A stretch of 64,000 bases of DNA from Batrachochytrium dendrobatidis JAM81 (lineage: Eukaryota > Chytridiomycota > Chytridiomycetes > Rhizophydiales). Position numbers and translations under genes: made by a program. Below the pieces are notes generated by a model. It did no database searches. It was not told the DNA's origin and saw only the letters and a program-made list of their open reading frames with translations. This document shows positions 36,286-47,972 of this stretch, piece after piece. The DNA lies in the NCBI RefSeq assembly GCF_000203795.2, contig NW_006281103.1, forward strand, positions 95,067 to 159,066. The letters are read 5' to 3'. Every line of letters starts with the position of its first letter. Position 1 is the stretch's first letter.

Positions 36286-37184
36286 TGTATCGAGTAGTGT
36301 GATGAAAGTGTCGTGAATCTGATACATAACTACCATTTTATAATGACGACAGCTTCAAGGGTGACAATCAGCACTTTTCAAATGTACATTTAGAAAACAC
36401 AAGTACACCATGTAGGGTGAGGAAGCCCAAAAACACCCTGTAGGGTGGATTAATAACAAGCATTGCTGTTGGTGTATAATTGACCTCAGTAGTATGCTGC
36501 GTTGATCTCTCCAATTGCGGTCATCTATCCAGTAATCAGGTAGTTATCATCGCATTTACAATCCATTACCACAACATATGCTGTCACTGTATACCAAATA
36601 TTTGACTGATTGTTCAATTGGTCATGTATTTGATCTGTCCGAGTGATTCAAACCATGTCGAAATGGTTGTTGAAATATAAATATATATCATCCAAAGTTG
36701 ATTCAGATTGTCGCTAGCTGTAATCTGTTGATCTGTCAATGTGTGACCATGTGTCAATGCACACAGTAAACTTGAAACCAACTTGCATAGTTGTCAATGT
36801 TCAAATCAAAGCCGCAAAGTTTCATTCTATTTATCATTGTTCATGGCTCATGGCTCACGGATAGCTGATCAATAAATCACATTCGACATGATTGACATGA
36901 TTGTTTTGTTGGACATATCTCAGTAGATTTGTTTAGTTACGATTTCAATCAATTCAACAGATTTGGAAATAACAGTGGTAGCGTAGTAAATGGTTTTAAT
37001 AGCAGCAATTCATATCGATTTTGCAAGATTCATATTTTTGATGTAGAAAATCATGGTTTGTAACAACTATTTGTTGTGTATACATCATAAACTATCAACC
37101 ATTTTCTCATGCATCAACACCAATGTACAGTGTGACATGGTATGTTGAATAGATTCAATGTTGATTCAATGTTAATTCAATATT
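36286..37184. other. Intergenic region, no gene seen
   Basis: The segment holds a small tandem (ACCATGTAGGGTGAGGAAGCCC / ACCCTGTAGGGTGGATT type, 36407-36452) and AT-rich DNA before the right inverted-repeat arm. No coding signal is visible. Confidence 0.4.
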
Positions 37185-39840
37185 CTCAAGTTGTTCACAA
37201 ACGACCATCAATTGACAATGACATGCATGTGTATGTGCATGGTTGACTATACAATATACTACATGAACCAATATTACTGACTGAACTCAGGTCACAACTG
37301 CGAGTATCCATGTGATAATGGATTGACATTGGTGTTGATATCCAATTGATTGATTAATCGATCATCATCAATTGCATCAGTGATTGGTATATGCAACTGA
37401 TATACACCATGTCCGAGTCTGATATATTCCTGTCAATCAGCAATGCATATTTGTGACCACAAGTCGAATGTGAGTCGAGTCGATCACTAAACCAACGAAT
37501 CAATGATTGCAGTCTAAATGTGGTGCGATTTGATGCGACATGACAATATATTGTCCAACAGGTTCAACATACACAACACCGATATTCAATACATCACACA
37601 TGAATACACTGCATATACAAGCAGTAGCAATGACCAATCCAAACCAACAGTGACAGAGTTACTCATCAACATATACTCGATCATCAGTCGAATCTGCATA
37701 TATCAACCAGTTGCAACACGTCATAATCAATGTGGATTGTATTGTTCACCAATCGATCATGACAGCTAATCAATACCAATCATGTAGTCAATACAATCAC
37801 CAACATATCCATGACTGTTGACTTGTGGTTACAACTCGTCAATTACATCCAATGTTACAGGTGATGCACATTTGATTACTGCAAATCAACAACTTGTCAA
37901 GCATATCATAGTGTGTATTGCCAACGAGCCATGCAATTACAAATCAATGTATACGTGATCAACATTTGATATTTGATGGTGATGAACCAACCATGATTGA
38001 TTGTATCATACAACTAATACAGTTGCATTGTCTGGTATGTATGATCAACCCAGTCATGCCAAACAGTAACCAATGTGTGTATATCGAGTTTGTGTTGCAT
38101 GGACACATCAAGGTGTTTGATAACGAGTCCAACGTGATGATACAAGCCCAATATTATATGAATATACAAGTTGATGAATCAAGTCGAGGTTTGCAAAGTG
38201 TCAATGTCAGGTCAATCAAACAAGTCAGTCAACCATTATATTGTGACTAGTGATGACACGGTTTGAATATCAACGAGTTAGACAGTCGACAATATGTGTG
38301 ATTGTGATTTGGTCAAACTGCAATACTCGCATATCACGAAGTCGGTTTGGTGTGCGTGATGTAAGCAGTATGCTTGCTGCATTATGATATTATCACAACA
38401 CATCCTTGAAATTACTAGCCCTAATACTACGCTTCCAGCTTCAATAGTGAGTCATTGTGTAAAGGGATTCTTTGAAAGTTATCTTGACACTAATGACAGT
38501 AAACCGCTGTTATTAACCCTGACCAAAACACAAGTTCCTTAGGAAGGTAATTCAAGGAACATGCTTTTAAAATTATCCGACCAATAACAAGTATAAATAC
38601 GACACCAAACCAACCTCTTGAATGGCATTTATCACACCCTGCTCAACAAATCAATATAATGAAACTCGCAATCACCGTTTTATCATCGATATTGGCTGTC
38701 TGCTCAATCACAGTCGCCAACCCGATTCTTACTACTGCTACCACAAGTACTGAATCTAGCACTTCAACAGTCATTCCCAGCTCGACTACAAGTGCTGAAT
38801 CTACTCCTACTCCAATTTTTGATCCAAAAGAAGTCAACTGTGACCCATTTTCGTCGAACGAAGTAGTTATGATTCAAACCTACGCAAGAGATAGAATGTT
38901 TGCAAAAAAAGTAGGTAAAGAGCTTAATGAAAAAGAATCGGAGGCTATAGCTCAAAGAAATTTGATAGTTCGACTGAAAAGACGCCTTGAAGATTTGAAA
39001 AGTAAACCTTGGGAAAACGGTGGCGCTTCAAATTATGGAGAAACGGTTGAAAACCTTGAGAATGAGATTAGTCGTCAGATTACCGTTTATGAAGGTCTCA
39101 AAAAACAATCGGATAATCTCGATTCGATTTGCTTTGATGTGGGTCACAGGGTGACCGATTCTGAGACACAACTTATGAATCTTTCGCCGAGGTATCGTAT
39201 AAATACAGGACCACGCCATGAGAATATGACACTTGAAGTATTCCTTCCTGGATTTACAAAGTGCGTTGTTGAAGTAAACAGTGTGTTACTAGATATAATT
39301 GCAAAACATGGATTCAAAGGACTTTTCCCAAAGCCCGAGACCGATAGTTCTGAACCCGAGACCGAAGAAAGTCCTGAACCCGAGACCGAAGAAAGTCCTG
39401 AATCTGATGAAGTTTTTTCAAACGAGGATGCGACCGAGCAACAAAATCTTGACGACTTCAAGGAAGAGTATGTGGATGGGCGAGATCTTCAAAACCATGA
39501 GGAGGTGGATGAGCAAGATCTCGAAAACCATGAGGAGGTGGATGAGCAAGATCTTGAAAACCATGAGGAGGTGGATGAGCAACAAGCTTCCGATTCTCAA
39601 CAACAAATTCCCGATGCTCAGCAATAAACTCTTCAACCAGACTTGTCACATTGTTCCAGCTCAGTGGGTTATCAACAATTTCATCTAGAATATACTACAA
39701 TGCAGCGTGTATTACATGTTGGTTTACTTTTGATTTGTCATGCATCCAATCTCACTCATTCAATAAACACCTTTTATTGCCAAACCATGTGTATTAGACT
39801 AATGACTTGATCATATTGCACCAATCAACTACCATGCATT
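37185..39840 (+). repeat. Right arm of the ~2.6 kb inverted repeat
   Basis: This is the partner of 23505-26085 in opposite orientation. The far flank is similar over about 1.1 kb, including an ~83-codon frame at 37518-37769 that corresponds to 25474-25725 on the minus strand with scattered substitutions. The arms are separated by about 11.1 kb. Confidence 0.85.
38659..39627 (+). CDS. Secreted coiled-coil/acidic-repeat protein, arm-paired effector-like gene 2
   Basis: The 322-residue protein starts with a signal peptide almost the same as that of the gene at 23695-24402, then a Thr/Ser-rich segment (about residues 22-52). Residues ~75-160 are charged and helical, with paired K/E heptads. The C-terminal third has two short tandem arrays: an 8-residue P-E-P-E-T-E-E-S unit and an 11-residue N-H-E-E-V-D-E-Q-D-L-E unit repeated about three and a half times (33-bp DNA period, about 39487-39585). 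Four cysteines lie in the middle part. No catalytic motif is seen. It is likely a lineage-specific secreted protein. AATAAA lies at 39772-39777. Confidence 0.8.
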   Translation: MKLAITVLSSILAVCSITVANPILTTATTSTESSTSTVIPSSTTSAESTPTPIFDPKEVNCDPFSSNEVVMIQTYARDRMFAKKVGKELNEKESEAIAQRNLIVRLKRRLEDLKSKPWENGGASNYGETVENLENEISRQITVYEGLKKQSDNLDSICFDVGHRVTDSETQLMNLSPRYRINTGPRHENMTLEVFLPGFTKCVVEVNSVLLDIIAKHGFKGLFPKPETDSSEPETEESPEPETEESPESDEVFSNEDATEQQNLDDFKEEYVDGRDLQNHEEVDEQDLENHEEVDEQDLENHEEVDEQQASDSQQQIPDAQQ

Positions 39841-40864
39841 GTATTGATCATTGCAGTGTCATTGCTAGATCCGTGCGATTGTGTATATTGTCATTTTGGG
39901 TTACCAATCAACCCACTCCATTTGACACCAATTCATTGGTATCACTGGACTATTTGATACGAATGATTCGGCTGGTTTTGACAATCTGACAGTATCCACA
40001 AATCCATGTTTAATATTTGCACATATTCCATTGACATGCTACAAACTGACATTGAACGTCACATCACATTGTTTTGGTCTTGAATGATACGATATGTATC
40101 AACCGATGTTTTGTATCCACATCCACATCCAGTATATACAACAAATCTGTCCATAATTCAACATATCAGCCATATTTGATTTGACAGTCACTTGTCACAT
40201 TGTTGTGTACTTGCAATGATCAGTATCAATCATTTGCATGTAGTCAGCTGTATAGTGTAATGTATGCAGTATGATCACATAGCATGTCATCTGGTGATAT
40301 AGCATACACTACAACCACAACCAGAAACATCGATCGTCGTCCCAATCAATATCAACAGTTGCATCAAACAAATCCACAAATGCACAACTCGGCGAGTGCA
40401 ATGCATACAACTACAACATGTGTATAAGAATACCGATCGTGTCCAACTACAAGCTATGTATATTGAAACTATTGGATAGTATTTGCTTGACATTGCCATT
40501 GATAGTCAAATAGTATTGCGAGTGACCCTATGCATGCAACATGGTTTACATGGTTGACATGTTAGTATCGACTGTATCAATGTGACTATATTCCGGTATA
40601 CACTTGCAGTGGTAAATACCAAAGTATAATGGATTCAGTAATCGTATACTGGTCGATTGGTACAATATGATCAAACACTATTGTATTGATAGTAAAAAGC
40701 GTTTATTGAATGAGTGAATGAATGAGGTCGAGTGTTACAGGACAAACGAGATAAGAAAAAATGTTTCATCATGCAACACATACCATTATATAGCACACTC
40801 TAGACAAAGTTGTTGGTATTGTGATTTCAGTTTTACAAAAGATGAAATCGGACCACTAAGCAGT
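39841..40864. other. Intergenic DNA with a third copy of the shared 3' module
   Basis: At about 40650-40730 the words TTGGTACAATATGATCAAACA and GTTTATTGAATGA repeat those downstream of the gene at 23695 (23513-23580), in the same orientation relative to the neighbouring minus-strand gene. TTTATT at 40702-40707 is AATAAA on the coding strand. The rest is AT-rich with no gene. Confidence 0.55.
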
Positions 40865-41878
40865 CTAGTGTCCAAATGCTGCTCTATTATACACTTTGAG
40901 TTTTGGTAGTTCGAATTTCTTGGTTTTGATTTTGAGTTTGAACTTTGATTTGCGTTTCTGAGTTGATTGTTCTCCATTCTCATTGCTTGCTGATGTAGTA
41001 GGTTGACTTTCATCATAATCACTTGTTGATGTAGTAGGTTGACTTTCATCATAATCACTTGTTGATGTAGTAGGCTGACTTTCATATTCAAAGATTTCAT
41101 TTTCAGTCGCAAAGCTTACTTTAGGTTTCTTTAAACCGATATCGCGAAGTAACCGCTGTAGGAAATCCCTAGAATTACCTTGCTTTGGGTCGTGTTTTCC
41201 AGGAATAAACTCGGTGTTTCCTGATTTCAAGCTGGATTTTAATTGTGGGGTAGGTTTAGATATAACCTCTATTGATCCTTCTTCAGGAGGCTCAAGATCC
41301 AGCATGTGGCGCTCCCATTTTGATCCCAATACTGCCTTTCGTTGATTCATTCTCATACCATCAGGAACGTCATGTCCTTTCCAATCATGATCCATCAGAA
41401 TCTGAAAAAGTTCATCGCTCATATTATGTGGATATCCCTCTCCAACTTCGCTTGGAATCTTCATACCAAGATGTTTCATGGTTCTCTCGAGTCTCTTGAG
41501 TTTATCCGATTTTTGCTCAGGCGTGGGAATAGACCATCGACTTTCCGAGGTGCGACCTTTAGGAGATTCAACATCACTATGAGATATACCACCATATGCA
41601 TCATCTGACTGTTTGGACTGAGAGGGTGACTGTGATTCATTGGACTCGTCGGCAGAGCTGTTTGAATCATCAAGATCTATAGTCGACTGAGCTACATCAT
41701 GATTGGTTTCAGTAGATTGTTGTTCTGTTCCAGTTGAAGAGCAAGCATCAGTGTGTTGCTGCATTTGAGCTGAACATTCTTTTACAGCTTCTGATTCACT
41801 GGTAGACGGACGATCAATGACTACTGCACTGATGGTCGTCGACAATAGCGACAACACAATAACTGATATGAATTTCAT
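40865..41878 (-). CDS. Secreted Ser/Thr-rich protein with 12-residue repeats and basic tail
   Basis: From the ATG at 41878 the product is ~337 residues with signal peptide M-K-F-I-S-V-I-V-L-S-L-L-S-T-T-I-S-A. An acidic, Ser/Gln-rich region follows (residues ~25-120), then a mixed charged domain (about 125-270) and three units of Y-D-E-S-Q-P-T-T-S-T-S-D (36-bp DNA period, about 40975-41085). The C-terminus is strongly basic (K-R-K-S-K-F-K-L-K-I-K-T-K-K). I do not recognise a family. Its 3' flank resembles those of the two arm-paired secreted genes, which suggests common ancestry of the gene cassette. Function unknown. Confidence 0.78.
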   Translation of the reverse strand: MKFISVIVLSLLSTTISAVVIDRPSTSESEAVKECSAQMQQHTDACSSTGTEQQSTETNHDVAQSTIDLDDSNSSADESNESQSPSQSKQSDDAYGGISHSDVESPKGRTSESRWSIPTPEQKSDKLKRLERTMKHLGMKIPSEVGEGYPHNMSDELFQILMDHDWKGHDVPDGMRMNQRKAVLGSKWERHMLDLEPPEEGSIEVISKPTPQLKSSLKSGNTEFIPGKHDPKQGNSRDFLQRLLRDIGLKKPKVSFATENEIFEYESQPTTSTSDYDESQPTTSTSDYDESQPTTSASNENGEQSTQKRKSKFKLKIKTKKFELPKLKVYNRAAFGH

Positions 41879-42795
41879 CCTGTCAATGAGAATGAATGTG
41901 ATAAAGTTTGTCAATTCAGTAGGTCAATCCTTGGTAATGAATGGGTTGGTTGTGGTTATGGACCACAAACTGCCTTTATTTAAGTACTTTTGCGACAGTT
42001 AAGAGCATGATCAAGGGATAAGGGACATATAAGCTTATGCAGGGACAACTCGGCTTCTATTTAGGTATACATAACACAAATACTCATGTGTAGGTTCCTT
42101 TATACATATAGCCCTTCAACTTATTGGATGAAATAGGATACACAATTAAGGGACTAGATAGCTTTGATTTTTCTATTAAAAAATGTTGAAATGGGCTGCC
42201 AAAGCTGGTTAGTCTCAAGTTGGGGCTGGTATAACGACAATGGCTTGTTCATACAACAGTTGGCCAAATATCAACAGTAAAATCTTTCAAGCAGCCCTGT
42301 TTCGACACAATTGATATCAATGATATACCATTATACTACAATTCTGCATGATGCAGTATGAAACTGACAATCATGACAATATTTCATTCGTCAAAACTAC
42401 GACATCAATACTTTCAACATGGCAAATCCAAGACACTCGATCATTTGGAAATTTTAACGGGATTCCGCCGCCTTGTGAGTTGTTACTAGGGAGACTTTGA
42501 TGGAATCCCGCCAACACCATCAACTCGATATACACAAAGTATTCTGATTTGATCTCGTCACAGGATTAGCATACATGTCTTGGATTCACTACACTTGAAC
42601 AAACCATTTCAATATTATCCAACACATTAGACTATTGACTGTCATTCAAAAAACCATATAAATCCTTGTATTTTTGTTTATTAAGATTTGTAAAGGATGA
42701 GCTTGAATTACCATCAAGATAGCATCTATTTAAGCAATACACAATATGCATTTGAAAGAGTTGAACCAATCATGTCAAACTGTTTTAGCAATGGA
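41879..42795. other. Intergenic region, no gene seen
   Basis: This includes the likely promoter of the secreted gene (TATTTAAG-like word near 41976) and AT-rich DNA. The last 210 bp (from 42579) are duplicated at 45749-45964. Confidence 0.45.
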
Positions 42796-44565
42796 TCAGG
42801 GCTCAAATAAAGCATCAGAATCTCGGATTTTGGGGAAACGACCTTCAACAGCTGGCGTGATGGTTCCACGACGCTCAATGCACATTGCCAATGAATCTGC
42901 AATCAACTCGTCAGACTTGTAAGCAATAGGCGGTATCATGTTATCACCTCCTTCTGCAATATAATCCAGAGTGTAGAAATTGTACAAGGTATCCATCTCC
43001 AAAGGTTTACCGCCTACAAGAACTTTGGTGATTTTGCTACCAATAGGTTTCTTGGAGTCAAAATCAAACGTCAAGCCAGAATACTGAGGGACAGTAATGA
43101 TACTTTTTTTCAAAATGGGATTGTACATGGCTGCAGAGTTTTCAAGAAGTTTCATGATTTGCTTGCCCGAGTATTTAAAACTTGCGACCACACTGCCAAA
43201 CGGTGCAATGATCATGATATCGGCATGGGACACTGGTCCCTTGAGAATAGATGCTCGGATTGCACCAGAGTTCACCATGGCGATTTGAGCACCTTCCTCT
43301 TTATGATTTTCAATCATACAATCAGTCACTAGATTTCCAAATGCACACTCACCAGTAATGCAGTCTTCAACAAGGAAATCTCCCAAAGATTTGCCAAGAA
43401 TTTTTTCAGAAAGACTCGAAAAAGATTCACGAAGCTTATCTACTTTGGCTTGATATTCGGGATTGGGCGTAAACTGTTGATCAAGAAGTATGGGATCGCC
43501 TTTAGGTGGTTTCATGTTGTCAAACAAATCCCATTCAAGTTCGAGATATCCAAGATAGTCGCCAAAACGGTGAGCCTGGACCACATAGGTATCCTTTCCT
43601 TCAAGATTCTTTACCACAGTTGGATACAGACCCTCGACATTAGGAAGCGATGTGTCTTTTAAGAGAAGAGAGTGCGAGTGTCCACCAACAATGAGCTGGA
43701 CTCCCTTGGTATTTTGGGCAAGATACTGGTCCTGGTGATATCCATTGTGAGAAACACAAATGATACGCTTAATGCCCTGGCTGTGCAGTTCGTCGACATA
43801 TTTCTGGACTGGCGCAACAGGATCATAAAACTTGACATCCCTTCCTCCAGTGGTAATCTCTGCAGTTGTCTTGGTAATGTATCCAATAATGGCAAGAGAG
43901 TACTTTTCCAAGTAGATATATGGCACGACACCTGCATCTTTAAGCCTTGGCGCTGTCGTCAACTCAATATTGGATGAAAGAGCTGGGAAATTGAGTGATT
44001 TGATAAAGTCGGCTAGATAACCGACACCACGATCAAACTCGTGGTTTCCTAAAGACATGGCATCATATTTCAGATCATTCATGAATTCAGCAGATGGCTT
44101 TCCACCAAATGTATTGAAAAACATGGTGCCTTGGAATTGATCGCCTGCATCCAGCATCAAAACGTCCTTGGCATTTTTTCGAATCTGGTCAACAGCTGTT
44201 TTGATACGAGCTATACCACCATAGCAAGTGTTTGCGTCAATTTCTGCCTGAGAGCAGTCCACACCGCCAACATTAAACTGGTCAAGATGAGCGTGTATAT
44301 CTAAAACAGTGACATGATAAAATCAGTACAGATTTTCGTGAATTGTCATCAATAGCTTAATATTCAAACCATATTGTCTACAAACTATGACTTGATGAAA
44401 CGTAGTTTAGCAATCCATCTATTTCAACTCACCATTTGTATGAACAAGTGTAATTTTGTTGGGTGCGAATCCGTTTGGACGAATTGAAGTTCCAGCCTTT
44501 GTTGGAACAGCAACAGTATAGCTAACAGCAAGAGCAAATATGACTGAGAATAGTGAAGAATTCAT
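42796..44565 (-). CDS. Secreted 5'-nucleotidase / UshA-family metallophosphatase
   Basis: Two exons, 44433-44565 and 42796-44300, joined by GT-AG sites, give 545 residues. The first exon encodes a signal peptide (M-N-S-S-L-F-S-V-I-F-A-L-A-V). The metallophosphatase domain shows the metal-binding series H-T-N-D-I-H-A-H (completed across the intron), D-A-G-D-Q-F-Q-G-T, G-N-H-E-F-D-R-G, V-S-H-N-G and G-G-H-S-H. The C-terminal nucleotidase domain has N-S-G-A-I-R-A-S and G-D-N-M. These are the signatures of dinuclear-metal 5'-nucleotidases, which hydrolyse nucleoside monophosphates outside the cell. There is no GPI-anchor-like hydrophobic C-terminus, so the enzyme is probably secreted into a vacuolar or external space. 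A collapsed copy of the locus lies at 45749-46380. Confidence 0.93.
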
Positions 44566-45748
44566 GATTGAGATTTGGATGATGGTAGTTTGATATCGTG
44601 AAGTCTGCCATTTATATAGGAAATTCAGTGCATGCTTTCGCAAAAAGTGAATACATATGGTTTCACCCGCCCTGATTTCAAAACTGTAGCTAAAATGATG
44701 ATCAGCAGATTTTTTGTATGGAATGCTGTGCGAAATACATACATGGCTGCTAAACTCCCTTTTTATCCCATTGCCACTAGCTGTAACTAAATTTAGAAAG
44801 TATTTGAATAGGATCTATAATTGGAAAGTTGTTTTTATTCCGACACTCCAAGTTTGGTTGACATAAACTAGTCATTTTTCTGTATTTTACGACTGCCTTT
44901 AAAATATACAATAATTAAACATTTTAGTGATTACTACAAATCAATACTTTTAGTTGAACATAAAGTCTATTATACAATGCAACTATCATTTTAAACCTCC
45001 CTTTTTGTATAGCCATACGTTATACCATCACCAAATTTGAACCAGATCCATTCTAATTTGGTGATTGAGTTTGGCTGGTTTGGTGTCGTCAATAGTACTC
45101 TGCACACACTCATTGTTGTATTCTGAATTTCAGATACGTTTGGATTCGAGTTCAGTAATGATTGTAAGTTTGGTTTGTAAGAAAGAAGAATTGGAGATTG
45201 AACAAGTGGGATTGCCTGAAGTTGTAATGTGAGCATTTGTTGAGTTGCTCCACATAGAAATGAATACAATGGAAATCAGTAACCTTTAGTGAGTTCAAAG
45301 GCAGTGCTGTTTAGCACATTTAGTGGAATTTGAAACGAGTATACCATGAGACTGATTGTTTACTATGCACCGACTCCCTTATTCAGTGTTCCAGTCGACG
45401 TGAATATGGCTGTAAGCCTGAATTACAGCTGAAAACAAGAGATGGAATGCTTGGATAGCTGTATAAGGGTGATTTGTAAATGGAATTAAATCTCGACAAG
45501 TCTCGCATTTACTACTACTATTAGCATAACCTCAAGCATACTATTGGCTAGCGTATATGCCTTGATGCCAAAAAAGTGAACCAATTGCTGTTATGAAAAT
45601 GCAGCCAATACAAATGCTTATTCCTGAATAATTATTGGTCATTTATTCGTGTAGCTACCAAAGGGCCACTATTGCAAGCAAAAATGCACCTGCTGCTGTT
45701 GGGCTCTCAATCAGGGCTGCAACACGCCTTCATCTCCAGCAACCTGTG
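44566..45748. other. Nucleotidase promoter and transposase-fragment-bearing intergenic DNA
   Basis: Upstream of the nucleotidase (44566-44850) lies the segment that is duplicated at 46146-46380. At 44995-45070 on the minus strand a frame reads F-K-F-G-D-G-I-T-Y-G-Y-T-K-R, corresponding to the region after the first catalytic Asp of the transposase relic at 22.1 kb, so this is a fragment of the same family. No intact gene is present. Confidence 0.6.
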
Positions 45749-46380
45749 TTGGATCTACTACACTTGAACAAACCATTTCAATATTATCCAACACACTAGA
45801 CTATTGACTGTCATTCAAAAAACCATATAAATCCTTGTATTTTTGTTTATTAAGATTTGTAAAGGATGAACTTGAATTACCATCAAGATAGCATCTATTT
45901 AAGCAATACACAATATGCATTTGAAAGAGTTGAACCGATCATGTCAAACTGTTTTAGCAATGGATCAGGGCTCAAATAAAGCATCAGAATCTCGGATTTT
46001 GGGGAAACGACCTTCAACAGCTGGCGTGATGGTTCCACGACGCTCAATGCACATTGCCAATGAATCTGCAATCAACTCGTCAGACTTGTAAGCAATAGGT
46101 GACATCATGTTATCACCTCCGTCTGCAATATAATCCAGAGTGTAGGAAATTCAGTGCATGCTTTCGCAAAAAGTGAATACATATGGTTTCACCCGCCCTG
46201 ATTTCAAAACTGTAGCTAAAATGATAATCAGCAGATTTTTTGTATGGAATGCTGTGCCAAATACATACATGGCTGCTAAACTCCCTTTTTATCCCATTGC
46301 CACTAGCTGTAACTAAAATTCAGAGAATATTTAAACAAAGCCTACAGTCAAAAAAAGGTGCTTTATTCCGACACTCCCTG
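45749..46380 (-). pseudogene. Collapsed duplicate of the nucleotidase locus
   Basis: 45749-46145 copies 42579-42976 (3' flank plus the last ~60 codons of the nucleotidase). 46146 onwards copies the promoter side (from about 44618). The ~1.64 kb in between is missing, and the junction lies in the shared word TAG(G)AAATT. The coding end is still very similar, while the promoter side decays gradually until about 46380. No functional product is possible. Confidence 0.88.
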
Positions 46381-46863
46381 AATTGTGTTCAGATAAATGA
46401 AACACTCTTTGTACTTGATAATAACTGTTTGTTTTTTGATAGGACTAGTTGGATGCTTGTGCTCACTACAAATGACATTCTCAGTTCCTGAATAAACACG
46501 TCCATCATACGGTATTCACAATCAAACTCGTATTTGTATTTTAAAATATCGAATATGCTTGCGTTCTAGTTAAACAAAACAAGGATTACACATTCAGCAA
46601 TCCAATTGGTGTTTTCTGTCAATTACTCAATATTTACTTGTAACTTTCAGTTTGAAGAGTCGGACAAATGGGGCTGACTGAAACTGTAATGTGAATGCCT
46701 TGTCAAACAGTTCATGGCACAATACTGTACGGTAAATTGACAATCATTTCATGATACTATTATACACTTGCTGCCTTGTTTAGCGTTTTATTTATATGAA
46801 TATGGCGGTAAACCCCCAACCAATAAAGCACAAATCCAATGCAAAATGATTTTATTGAAAAAT
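46381..46863. other. Intergenic DNA with transposon fragments
   Basis: Words around 46690-46815 resemble 45215-45420, which is the dispersed-element fragment. No gene is seen. Confidence 0.4.
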
Positions 46864-47972
46864 CTAGATGCTTGCAGTTTTAGTTGAAACAAACTGGTCA
46901 CTTTCTTCAGTGGTTTGGGTCTTGTCTGGATCTGTAGGCCAAGGATAATTGGAAAGATAGTTTACCAAATTTGAACGGTCATGATTTTTTGAAATGACGG
47001 AAAGTGCTTGAAATGGTGTGACCGGAATGCACTGCGATTTTTGAAACTCCATTACTGATATAGTTTTTTCGTTGGCACTTATACTTGGGTCAGAGTTGGA
47101 ATGTGCCACAATATCGACAACCCTGACAATAATGTATGACTCGCATACTAGCTCAAAGCCAATACACGATATTGCAATGGCATCCAAGATCATTCGGATC
47201 TGTTCATTTGGATCATTGGTGGTGTTGAGATGAATGGCTTCCAAAAAAATGGCCACGACTCCAGCCAAGTTTACCATAAATGTCAAGATTAAAAAAGTGG
47301 CAAGCCGATTGCGTGTCCACGTTGGCTGTTGAGTTGCTGGTCCAGCTTGATGTTTCTCCAACTTTCGTATTATAATAATGGCTTGAGAGAAACTTGTAAC
47401 AATCACAATGGTTACGTTGATAAAAACACCGATAAATTCCCACTATCGAGATATTAGAAAAATAAATTATCGTGAACCAATATAAATGACTCGACGTAAA
47501 TGTTGAAACGTACTGTTTGGATCCATGGAGCAGTATAAAACTTGATATATTCTGGCCAAAATACAATGAGATGCAAGAGAATGACTGCAACACGAATTCG
47601 TGTCTTGTTGGCATCTGTCCAAAAGTGCCAATGCTGCACACTTTTGTTGAAAAACGAACTAAAAATAATACGAATCTCAAGCTGAAGACATCCAACCCCA
47701 CCAATAGAAAGCCCGGATAAAATGCCACGTATAATATGAAGCGTATCTTGACGTGGCAATGGAACTCCCGAGTACATTGATGCTATACTAATTTGAATCA
47801 ATTGCAAGATAATCGACAACATGTTGAGAACAAACAAGGCCTGCTTGAGCGTACGACCTGCGTGGTTTTTGGAAAACAAGTCAAGGGCTAAACGCTTGAG
47901 AATAATCAAATGGCCTCCTATAGAGATTCCACAAAGAGACATTCCCACTATATTCAGCGAATTCAAACTCAT
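46864..47972 (-). CDS. Seven-helix membrane protein of unknown family
   Basis: Two exons (47514-47972 and 46864-47442; 71-bp intron, GT-AG) give 345 residues. Seven hydrophobic helices can be placed: residues about 6-25, 48-70, 82-105, 123-142, 153-177, 202-227 and 240-265, followed by a ~80-residue polar tail. This topology is that of a G-protein-coupled receptor or a related seven-helix sensor. No E/DRY, NPxxY or retinal-lysine motif is evident, so the family is open. It could also be a chytrid-specific membrane protein. A CACGTG box lies 116 bp upstream of the start. Confidence 0.75.
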
